Origin: Peribacter sp964404805
GTDB lineage: Bacteria > Patescibacteriota > Gracilibacteria > Peribacterales > Peribacteraceae
DNA: 6,685 bases
Assembly (NCBI GenBank): GCA_964404805.1
Contig: CAYOLJ010000067.1
Span: 1 to 6,685 of the forward strand
Reading direction: 5' to 3'
In this document: piece after piece, positions 1 through 6,685 of the stretch
Position numbering within the stretch: position 1 is the stretch's first letter
How the letters are laid out: each line of letters starts with the position of its first letter
The notes under the pieces: generated by a model
Told to the model about the DNA's origin: nothing
Databases searched by the model: none
Seen by the model: the letters and a program-made list of their open reading frames with translations, nothing else
Translations under genes and position numbers: made by a program

Positions 1-1218
<1,218 letters not shown>

Positions 1219-1230
<12 letters not shown>

Positions 1231-1267
1231 GGGAGATGGGGTGAGGAATAGGGGGTAGGGCAGAGGG
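1219..1267 (+). other. G-run cluster (possible G-quadruplex) across the rpoC start codon
   Basis: Six runs of three or more G occur on the + strand within 49 bases: 1219-1223, 1231-1233, 1238-1241, 1251-1255, 1258-1260 and 1265-1267. Loops are 7, 4, 9, 2 and 4 bases. The + strand is the rpoC template, so the mRNA is correspondingly C/U-rich just before and across the ATG. One loop exceeds the usual 7-base limit, so this meets only relaxed G-quadruplex rules. It may simply reflect local composition. Confidence 0.3.
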
Positions 1268-1278
1268 CGGAGAAACGT

Positions 1279-1302
1279 CAGCCTTTCGCGTACGAAAGAC
1301 CG
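1279..1302 (-). promoter_or_regulatory. Hairpin with UACG tetraloop in the rpoC leader
   Basis: Read on the minus strand, the arm CGGTCTTTCG (1302-1293) pairs with CGAAAGGCTG (1288-1279) around the loop TACG. This gives ten uninterrupted pairs, two of them G-U. The inner six pairs are fully Watson-Crick. UACG belongs to the stable UNCG tetraloop class, although the closing pair here is G-C rather than the preferred C-G. No U-tract follows, so it is not an intrinsic terminator. It lies about 50 bases upstream of the rpoC ATG, and just upstream is a purine run GAGGAGGGG (1314-1306). A role in leader folding or mRNA stability is inference. Confidence 0.45.
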
Positions 1303-1359
1303 CAGCCCCTCCTCGCTATTCGTCTGAAATAGTGGAAGGACTTCGGTGAATGTGGACAC

Positions 1360-1389
1360 AGTGTACAGAAAGGCTTATGGGCCAAGCAA
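1360..1389 (-). promoter_or_regulatory. Weak candidate promoter for rpoC
   Basis: On the minus strand, TTGCTT (1389-1384) is followed after 18 bases by TACACT (1365-1360), partial matches to the sigma-70 -35 and -10 boxes. Transcription would begin near 1353, giving a leader of about 120 bases that includes the tetraloop hairpin. The -10 overlaps a run of short inverted repeats (1351-1367). The 196-base gap after the large gene, with no coding sequence in it, makes a separate rpoC promoter reasonable, but read-through from 5005-5033 is equally possible. Confidence 0.25.
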
Positions 1390-1405
1390 GGTCCACAAAG
1401 AGAAA

Positions 1406-1423
1406 ATTCCGAAATATTCCGAA
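1406..1423. repeat. Tandem pair of ATTCCGAA, 10-base period
   Basis: ATTCCGAA occurs at 1406-1413 and again at 1416-1423, one helical turn apart, immediately downstream of the stop codon of the large gene. The two copies also make a near-palindrome around AATATT. A binding site is possible, but two 8-base copies can arise by chance and no function is claimed. Confidence 0.35.
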
Positions 1424-1426
1424 CGA

Positions 1427-4400
1427 TTACTGCAGTGCCTTTTGGAGGTTCTTGAGCTTCGCACGGGTCGTCTCAGCCAAATTCGTATTTAACGAAATCT
1501 GAGCATCGATCTGTCCCAAAAACTGCCGGACACGGACGTCACCTTTCACGCTCTGTATAACCGGGATGATCTTCATGAGGCGATCGACGGAATTGCTGAT
1601 CGTCTCATCGGCTCCCTGCGTGCTATTAATAAGACGCCAGGCAATTTCGGGGGACATTTCGTTGAGGGATTCATTCGGGAGATCGGCGACAGGTCCTGCC
1701 TCTGGTTGCGTGATCGGTGCGGGTTTCGCTTCGGCTGGCTCCGGCATCTTCTCCCCGCTCAGCGTTTCCACAACTTTGATGAATCCCTCGTAATTCTGCT
1801 GCGCGGACAGCCCCCATTTGCTCACCTCGGTGAGCAAATTTTTCGCAGAGTAGGATGTCTTGTCCGTATTTGTATGCAGGATGTATTGCCATGTTCCTCC
1901 CTCCAAGCGCAGTTCGAGCGAATATGCACCCTTCGCGAGCACGAGCGCTCCATCTTTCATCTTTTGTGTATCGAGATTCTTGTCTGTAATGAGCCTCTTG
2001 ATGAGAGTTTTCACTTGCGACGGTAATCGCTTCTGTGCGTCTTCTTCCACCTCCTTGGAGGCAGGCCTCGAAGCAGGAGGTCGCTCAGGCTTTGATGCCT
2101 TCGTAGCGGGTTTCGCCTTTTCAGAAGCCTTCTTTGCCGCCAGATCTGTCACCGCTTTCTTCGCATCCACAACCAGCTGTTTCAGGAACTGCTCGTCGAC
2201 TTTTTTCCCCTTGTTCGCCTTAGACAAGGACTCACTCAGACCTTCCCCGCTGATCATCATGTTATTTTGATCGCAGAAAAATACCGTATCCACTTTCCCG
2301 TTTTTAATGATGACACGCAGCCCCGCGTCATTCCCGTGGAAGACATCCACAAAATCTTCCATCATTTGTTTCTCGGTGAATATCTTTGCATCGAGCACAT
2401 TGGGGAGTTTCTCATAGATAGAGAATCCGCTCTGGCCACACATGGCTTTCAATTCCTCGGTGGTGTGTGCGGGAGCTGCGGAAGGAGCAGGCCGCGGTGC
2501 CGCGGGTGGGGCGGGCTTCACGGGTTCCGCCGGTTTTGGAGCGGGCTTCTCAGGCATCGGAGCAGGCACAGACTGTGCAGGTTCCGAAGATTTTATTTCG
2601 GGGATGACTGTTGCTGGAGCGGGTTTCTTCTCAGGCACAGGTTTCGGCTCTTTCGTTTCCTTTTCGTAAGTAATCTTCAAGTTGCTCGCAAGAGCTCTTG
2701 CCCAGAGGTCGTTACGATCTTTTTTGAGTGTTGGTGAGAGAATTTCGTGATCACCAACAGTGAACTGAAGTTCCGCAGCCGATTCCTTAAACTCTCCTTT
2801 CACGAGCACGCGTTTATCGAGGTAATCAAGCTTGCCTAGTACTTCGAGAAGCTTCGGCGTCGCCTGCTCATCGAGCCGCTGTTTCCAGATTTTTTCTGCG
2901 CCCGCTTCCCCTTCGGTTGTTTTCCAGGTAATGAGATCGCTGAATTTCTTTCCATCCAACTTCTCTATCTTCTTTTCTGATTCAGGAGGACGCGGCGGCG
3001 CAAGCGATGGTGACGATATAATGGGCTCTGCCGGAGGCATCTCAGGCTCGGGTGGTACTGCATCAGAAGGTGATGCAGCTGGCGTGACTTTGGGAGTGGG
3101 CTTAGGCTTTGTCTTCGGTCGGAGCTTCGGAGTAGGAGTGGCCTTTTTGGGCGTCGTTGATCTCGGTGACGGCGTAGAGAACAGCGAAGGAGTATGGGGT
3201 TCTGGCGTAGGTTTTGTGCGTGCAGCAGGAACAGGTTCTTCCTTCGGCTCAGCGAAGAGAGCGAAGGCTTCTGACGGGGCACTGGCCATGCCTCCCTCCT
3301 TGACCCGCGGTGCCTGTGCCATGAGCGGTTCACCACCGGCAGCGAGCACCATTTTGATGAAGCGTAAAAGCTGCTGCGGATTACGCGGCGCCACGCGATT
3401 CATGTCCCGATCGCTCACGCCCTCGTTGCGCGCAAGTCTGCGGATGAGCTCATCGGCCGCGCGAAGATCCGGGTTCCTCCAACGAAAGCTGGTTGATTGC
3501 AGGTCGGCACGCAGTTGCTCGCAGGCACGGCGCGCCTCGGAGTTTCTGCCCGCGATCTCGGCAATGTGCTGCAGGGTGCCCTGCACAGGTTCGCGTTCGG
3601 TTGAACGTCTGTTTGCGTCACGACGCTCTTGCCACTCTGCAAAAGAAGGACGTCTTGCAACGGTATTCTGTGCGGGTACCGGCTTGGTTCCAATGGGCCC
3701 CCAGATTTTCTCGCCCTCGATCACGATGTACTCATGTGCCGGTATATAGGTGATGCGCACGAGTGTGCCGTTGGGCGTCTGTCTGACCTGGATTCCCATC
3801 TCTGCGAGAGAACGCTGAATATCACCCATCTCATCGGCCTCGCGGTCATTCGCACCGAACCCGCGTTCGGTCCCCTCCTGACCTAGAGGACGAGCGCCTT
3901 GAATGTTATTGAGCATGATGGACTGACGAAGCCCCAAGTGCATCGCCCCCTGATTACCCGAAACGTTGGGGAGCGCGTTCTGTTCCCGACCCCAACCGGT
4001 CGAGAACGAAAGGATGAGACGCTGCTGCCTGCCGCCTTGCCCCGGTCCGTCACGCCACCCGTAGGGGTAGAGACGTTCCACAGGAGGCTTCACGCGTTCC
4101 GTTGCTTGTGACAGAGAATCAGGAGACATGCGCTCGATTGACGCCACTTCGATCGGAGGACTGTTGAGACCGGCCTTCTGCTCGTACTCCCGCAACACCT
4201 GTTCGGTTTCCTGCAAAATCCGTTCACGTCGCTCCACCGCTTCATGGAATCGTCGCAAGTCACCCCCCTGCACGCCATCAAGAGAGCGCCTAAATTCCGC
4301 AATTCTGAATCCGAGTCTTCCGCGGTAAGCATCGAGCGTCTGCACCGCGGCGGTCTCTGCCTTCAGTGCTGTACTCATCTCAAAGGCCGGCTGCGCACTG

Positions 4401-4663
4401 ACAGATTTGCCCAGCGTTTCAATTTTTTGTTGGAGCACACGATCCAGTTGCTGTACACGCTCCTGCAACTTGCGAGCCTGTTCGGTCGTATCGCGGAACC
4501 GGTCAATATCAGATTTCTGACCGCGCTCGCGTGCTTCGTGTTGACGCTGTTCTTCGGGCGACCCAGAAGAGTAGCGCTTGCGAAAATCGTCGAACGCTGA
4601 AGGCGGTTGATTGAACTTGTAAATCGTGCGTGCTTCGCCGATGCGGGTGCTATGCGAATACAT
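1427..4663 (-). CDS. Large modular protein of unknown function (1078 aa): coiled coil, Pro-rich linkers, three globular modules
   Basis: I do not recognise this family. No signal peptide or membrane segment is visible, so it is probably cytoplasmic. Layout by residue: charged Gln/Glu/Arg-rich coiled coil about 35-165; Gly/Arg/Gln-rich segment 195-275; a short beta-strand block with ITYIPAHEYIVIEGEKIWGP near 304-323; Arg-rich helices 335-445; Pro/Thr/Lys linker 470-564; module 1 about 568-668; Pro/Ala/Lys linker 670-733; module 2 about 735-845, with three of the few cysteines (742, 797 and one at about 380 outside it); Lys/Pro linker 847-875; module 3 about 878-972; short linker 973-996; helical C-terminus 998-1078. 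The architecture suggests a scaffold or adaptor. The ATG at 4663 shares its A with the TGA of the upstream 110-aa gene (TGATG), and no Shine-Dalgarno precedes it, so translational coupling is likely. A TTG one codon upstream (4666) could start instead. TonB-like linkers are present but the membrane anchor is not. Confidence 0.88.
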   Translation of the reverse strand: MYSHSTRIGEARTIYKFNQPPSAFDDFRKRYSSGSPEEQRQHEARERGQKSDIDRFRDTTEQARKLQERVQQLDRVLQQKIETLGKSVSAQPAFEMSTALKAETAAVQTLDAYRGRLGFRIAEFRRSLDGVQGGDLRRFHEAVERRERILQETEQVLREYEQKAGLNSPPIEVASIERMSPDSLSQATERVKPPVERLYPYGWRDGPGQGGRQQRLILSFSTGWGREQNALPNVSGNQGAMHLGLRQSIMLNNIQGARPLGQEGTERGFGANDREADEMGDIQRSLAEMGIQVRQTPNGTLVRITYIPAHEYIVIEGEKIWGPIGTKPVPAQNTVARRPSFAEWQERRDANRRSTEREPVQGTLQHIAEIAGRNSEARRACEQLRADLQSTSFRWRNPDLRAADELIRRLARNEGVSDRDMNRVAPRNPQQLLRFIKMVLAAGGEPLMAQAPRVKEGGMASAPSEAFALFAEPKEEPVPAARTKPTPEPHTPSLFSTPSPRSTTPKKATPTPKLRPKTKPKPTPKVTPAASPSDAVPPEPEMPPAEPIISSPSLAPPRPPESEKKIEKLDGKKFSDLITWKTTEGEAGAEKIWKQRLDEQATPKLLEVLGKLDYLDKRVLVKGEFKESAAELQFTVGDHEILSPTLKKDRNDLWARALASNLKITYEKETKEPKPVPEKKPAPATVIPEIKSSEPAQSVPAPMPEKPAPKPAEPVKPAPPAAPRPAPSAAPAHTTEELKAMCGQSGFSIYEKLPNVLDAKIFTEKQMMEDFVDVFHGNDAGLRVIIKNGKVDTVFFCDQNNMMISGEGLSESLSKANKGKKVDEQFLKQLVVDAKKAVTDLAAKKASEKAKPATKASKPERPPASRPASKEVEEDAQKRLPSQVKTLIKRLITDKNLDTQKMKDGALVLAKGAYSLELRLEGGTWQYILHTNTDKTSYSAKNLLTEVSKWGLSAQQNYEGFIKVVETLSGEKMPEPAEAKPAPITQPEAGPVADLPNESLNEMSPEIAWRLINSTQGADETISNSVDRLMKIIPVIQSVKGDVRVRQFLGQIDAQISLNTNLAETTRAKLKNLQKALQ
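2465..2656 (-). other. Pro/Ala/Lys/Glu low-complexity linker between modules 1 and 2 of the large protein
   Basis: About 64 residues made almost only of P, A, K, E, S and V, with repeated PAP, KPAP and PEKPAPKPAEP units. At DNA level it shows as recurring GGAGC, GGTTC and GGGC words on the + strand. Such segments are normally extended and flexible and keep folded domains apart. The bias also produces long meaningless Gly/Ser-rich open frames on the opposite strand. Confidence 0.6.
2972..3256 (-). other. Pro/Thr/Lys/Ser low-complexity linker before module 1 of the large protein
   Basis: About 95 residues rich in P, T, K and S, including PTPKLRPKTKPKPTPKVTP, then an acidic PPEPEMPPAEP part. 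Charge changes from basic in the first half to acidic in the second. It separates the N-terminal coiled-coil and Arg-rich half from the three C-terminal modules. Composition resembles TonB-type or cell-wall spacers, but the protein lacks an export signal. Confidence 0.6.
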
Positions 4664-4995
4664 CAAGAAGGAGAGGGAGAAGAACGATCCGAATGATTGA
4701 GTTTTTTCTCTGCCTGTATTACATCCTCCTTTTGAGAGTGCTCTTCTTCTTCTGACCGGGTCTGGTGGAATTTGTGTTCGATATCAGCCACCTGATCCTC
4801 TGCATGACTGAGTGCCTGCTGTGCTTCTCCTCCGGCTTGTCGAACCTCTTCGTCCACCTGTTGCAACCGTTGCGCGAGCTCTGCGCGATCTTCGTCACGC
4901 GAAAGTTTTTCTCCGATTGCACACGCACGATCACGCACAGCCTCGGGGAGACTCTCGCATGAGCGGACGGTCTGCGTGAATTGGTGTGTGTCCAC
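4663..4995 (-). CDS. Small acidic coiled-coil protein of unknown function (110 aa)
   Basis: Family not recognised. After a short N-terminal part with two cysteines (13 and 25), residues about 28-98 are Glu/Gln/Arg/Ala-rich with heptad-like spacing (AELAQRLQQVDEEVRQ), consistent with one long helix or coiled coil. A run of four Glu sits at 82-85, and the tail is Ser/Pro (SSPSPS). No membrane segment or signal peptide. The start is GTG at 4995; there is no internal Met, and no Shine-Dalgarno is visible. An extended -10 promoter ends 9 bases upstream, so the mRNA probably begins at or within a few bases of the GTG. The stop TGA overlaps the ATG of the 1078-aa gene by one base. Coupled translation with a neighbour that also starts with a coiled coil suggests the two proteins bind each other; this is inference. 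An overlapping frame (4719-5078) is less protein-like. Confidence 0.75.
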   Translation of the reverse strand: MDTHQFTQTVRSCESLPEAVRDRACAIGEKLSRDEDRAELAQRLQQVDEEVRQAGGEAQQALSHAEDQVADIEHKFHQTRSEEEEHSQKEDVIQAEKKLNHSDRSSPSPS

Positions 4996-5004
4996 GACAA
5001 GGTT

Positions 5005-5033
5005 ATTATAACATATTTACTATATATCAGCAA
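5005..5033 (-). promoter_or_regulatory. Extended -10 promoter driving the 110-aa / 1078-aa gene pair
   Basis: On the minus strand, a perfect TATAAT (5010-5005) is preceded by TG-N (5013-5011), matching the extended -10 consensus. A partial -35, TTGCTG (5033-5028), sits at the optimal 17-base spacing. The spacer is an A/T-rich island within GC-richer DNA. The expected start of transcription is near 4998, only about three bases before the GTG start codon at 4995, predicting an essentially leaderless transcript. Confidence 0.7.
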
Positions 5034-5076
5034 ATTGCCCTCCATAGCCGAAAAACAGCCTTCATCCTCCCCCTTC

Positions 5077-5088
5077 AACAGGCCTGTT
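5077..5088. repeat. 12-base perfect palindrome AACAGGCCTGTT in the intergenic gap
   Basis: The palindrome has no spacer, so it is a poor hairpin but a plausible site for a dimeric DNA-binding protein. It lies about 45 bases upstream of the -35 box of the 5005-5033 promoter and 37 bases after the stop of the right-hand gene. An operator role is inference. On the minus strand the same bases could also form one arm of a weak bulged stem with GGCTGTT (5060-5054) followed by T's. Confidence 0.35.
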
Positions 5089-5124
5089 ACAACTACCGAC
5101 TGCTGCTGCTCTTGCTCGCCGCAC

Positions 5125-6685
5125 TTACATCCTCTTCAGTACCTGCTCGCCGTTTTGTACGGCATCTGCGAGTTTCTTCTGGAATTTTTCGACCACCTTA
5201 TCCGTATCGTACGCGGCGGCATCAACCGTTGATGCCCATTCGGTAATCGCCACGCCATACTTCTTCGCCTGTGTTATCGCCTCCTGCAAATCATGTTTAC
5301 TCGTTGCACTATCAATATTATTGATGAGCGTATCAACATCGCTGGAGCGTAAATTCATTTCGTCCTCTATCCATTGCTTGTTCTCTTTGGGCAGACGATA
5401 GCGTATTTTCAGCTGCACAATCGTTCTCATAGCTTTGTCCACTCGCGTCTTGAGTACGTCTGTGGGTGCAGTAGCCATTTTTTCCTGCAGTGATACATGC
5501 ATGCTATCGAACTTGGTCATGCGTGCGGTACGCTTGTCTTTGTTCTTTGGCTTTCGCATTTCTTTGATCTTTGCAGGATCTGCGGTCTCTGCATTGCACT
5601 GCTGAAGAACAGGATCGATTTCGTTAGTGAGAAACTCTTCTAGAGCAATTGTTTCGCGACTTTTATCTAGTCGTGCACTTTCTTTGGCTGCCTTCGCGCT
5701 CTTTCTTTCGCTCTTTTTAACTTGTGGCTTTATCGCCTCCAGCTGGCCACGTAACACGAGGCGCTCTGCGGCGCGCGTCTCGTTCACCATGGGCAAAGCA
5801 CTGCTCACCTTCTTCTCGAGATCAATGAGTGCGATCGTTCGGGCAATCTCACTCGCATCGAGCGTGTCTTTCATGCGTATCAAGGCCTCGATCACCATGG
5901 AGAGCCTGTTTGCCAATTCGTCACGTCGCGCACCGATACTTCGGAGTCTCTCTTGGCAGTTGAGTGGAATCTGCGGGATGCGTTTCTGCGTCCACGTACC
6001 GTCCGGTTGTTTTGCCGACACGAGCATGGCCACCTGCGGCGCGCTCTTGAGCTGTTGCTCTTCCTGATCCAACATCCTGAACGCCGCATCCATCGTACCC
6101 ACTTCGACTTTGCCGGTACTGGCCGAAACACAAGCAGCCTCAGTGAGGGACCGCAGTGCATTCAAGAGTGCAGCATATGCAGTGCGCAGCTCCCCTTCGC
6201 GACGCGGTGTTTCTGCTGACGTCCTGCGTGCATGGAGCGCAAGTTCGTTGCGCACCACATCCATCGCCTTCACGATATTTTGGTCTTTGCCCGACGTGAG
6301 TGCGACATTGACATGCGCATCCACCACTCCTGCAATTTTGGGCAGTTGTTCGCCGAGCAGCGTCGTAAGCTGCTGTACTTTCTGCGGGCTTTCGTTCTTC
6401 GCTATATCCGCTTCGATCTGCTGCACACCTGCAAGAAGCTTCGCAGGATCAGATTCCTGCACGCCTTTCGTAAGCGTATTCATGCGGCGATTGGCGATCA
6501 CGCGCTTGATATCAAGATACTTGTTCGCCAGAAATGACAGACGACCCGTATCAAGCTTAGCGCCCTCAACAGGAACGAATGAATTGCGCTTGAGGAACCT
6601 CCACTCTTCGAGCACGACGACCCGTGCCTTCTCTAATACATCATTACCCAACCCATCCGGCTGCTTATCCGTGAGCGCGATCCTC
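5125..6685 (-). CDS. Helical protein of unknown function, at least 519 aa (5' end outside window)
   Basis: Family not recognised. The reading frame is open to the right edge, so the true start probably lies outside. A TTG at 6651 is the first in-frame candidate inside, but it lacks a ribosome binding site, and the eleven codons before it read as normal protein (TDKQPDG). Numbering from that TTG, the protein is nearly all alpha-helix: charged helices 1-205, a short non-helical QPDGTWTQKRIPQIPLN segment at 215-231, helices 232-305, a very basic Lys/Arg/Ala-rich stretch 308-332, a second basic patch 362-380, and helices to the end at 508. Only three cysteines. No membrane segment, signal peptide, nucleotide-binding P-loop or other catalytic motif is visible. 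It ends in TAA and is separated from the next gene by 129 bases with that gene's own promoter, so it is probably a separate transcription unit. The two Lys-rich patches could contact nucleic acid or another acidic partner; that is inference. Confidence 0.85.
   Translation of the reverse strand, partial: RIALTDKQPDGLGNDVLEKARVVVLEEWRFLKRNSFVPVEGAKLDTGRLSFLANKYLDIKRVIANRRMNTLTKGVQESDPAKLLAGVQQIEADIAKNESPQKVQQLTTLLGEQLPKIAGVVDAHVNVALTSGKDQNIVKAMDVVRNELALHARRTSAETPRREGELRTAYAALLNALRSLTEAACVSASTGKVEVGTMDAAFRMLDQEEQQLKSAPQVAMLVSAKQPDGTWTQKRIPQIPLNCQERLRSIGARRDELANRLSMVIEALIRMKDTLDASEIARTIALIDLEKKVSSALPMVNETRAAERLVLRGQLEAIKPQVKKSERKSAKAAKESARLDKSRETIALEEFLTNEIDPVLQQCNAETADPAKIKEMRKPKNKDKRTARMTKFDSMHVSLQEKMATAPTDVLKTRVDKAMRTIVQLKIRYRLPKENKQWIEDEMNLRSSDVDTLINNIDSATSKHDLQEAITQAKKYGVAITEWASTVDAAAYDTDKVVEKFQKKLADAVQNGEQVLKRM

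Noticed and set aside
1303..1377. Upstream start for rpoC using the AGGAGG at 1308-1313 or a GTG at 1357-1359
   Set aside because: The only codon near the AGGAGG is CTG at two bases' spacing, and the added sequence is Pro/Leu-rich and does not match known beta' N-termini. Not fully excluded.
2972..3256. TonB-like or secreted cell-surface protein, suggested by the KPKPTPKVTP linker
   Set aside because: There is no N-terminal membrane anchor or signal peptide and no TonB C-terminal domain; Pro/Lys linkers occur in many cytoplasmic proteins.
2832..3749. Long open frame (305 codons) on the + strand opposite the large gene
   Set aside because: Its Gly/Ser/Ala-rich product is what Pro/Ala/Thr codons give when read backwards. 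The minus-strand frame is three times longer, with sensible domains and a coupled start.
4719..5078. 119-codon minus-strand frame overlapping the 110-aa gene
   Set aside because: It would begin with TTG, run through the promoter region and end without relation to the next gene. The 110-aa frame shows coiled-coil character and a TGATG junction.
5050..5088. Intrinsic terminator for the right-hand gene (bulged stem AACAGGCC / GGCTGTT then T's on the minus strand)
   Set aside because: The stem has only seven pairs with a bulge and a 20-base loop, and the T-run overlaps the stem arm. Too weak to annotate.
6649..6651. TTG start codon for the right-hand gene inside the window
   Set aside because: The frame is open to the window edge with protein-like sequence before it and no ribosome binding site; a start outside the window is more likely.

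Overview
The window carries four protein genes, all on the minus strand. In transcription order (right to left) they are: a helical protein cut by the right edge (5125-6685), a small coiled-coil protein (4663-4995), a very large modular protein of unknown function (1427-4663), and the first 410 residues of the RNA polymerase beta' subunit, rpoC (1-1230), cut by the left edge. Only rpoC is recognisable by family. The other three have no motif I can name. I see no RNA gene, CRISPR array, transposase or integrase, and no stretch over 300 bases without a gene.

Organism: base composition is a little over half G+C. The standard bacterial code fits, with TAA and TGA as stops and no in-frame TGA in the long genes. 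No gene start visible here has a convincing Shine-Dalgarno sequence. RpoC carries an extra charged helical segment near residues 146-233. A universal gene set among large uncharacterised helical or proline-linker proteins, with few or no leader sequences, suggests a Candidate Phyla Radiation (Patescibacteria) genome, perhaps of the Peregrinibacteria/Peribacteria type. This is inference from style, not from a diagnostic marker.

Layout: the right-hand gene ends at 5125. A 129-base gap follows with a 12-base perfect palindrome and the best promoter in the window, an extended -10 (TGTTATAAT) that ends only 9 bases before a GTG start. That predicts an almost leaderless mRNA for the 110-residue gene. 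Its stop overlaps the ATG of the 1078-residue gene as TGATG, so the two are probably translationally coupled. After the large gene a 196-base gap precedes rpoC. It holds a weak promoter candidate, overlapping short inverted repeats, a 10-bp UACG-loop hairpin and a C-rich (G-rich on the + strand) tract running into the start codon.

How they may work together: the large protein looks like a soluble cytoplasmic scaffold. It has an N-terminal coiled coil, a basic Gly/Arg-rich region, and three globular modules strung on Pro/Ala/Lys linkers. It is tied to a small acidic coiled-coil partner. rpoB, which normally sits directly upstream of rpoC, is not there; the scaffold gene occupies that position. 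Whether this is a functional link to transcription or only a rearranged neighbourhood cannot be decided from the sequence.
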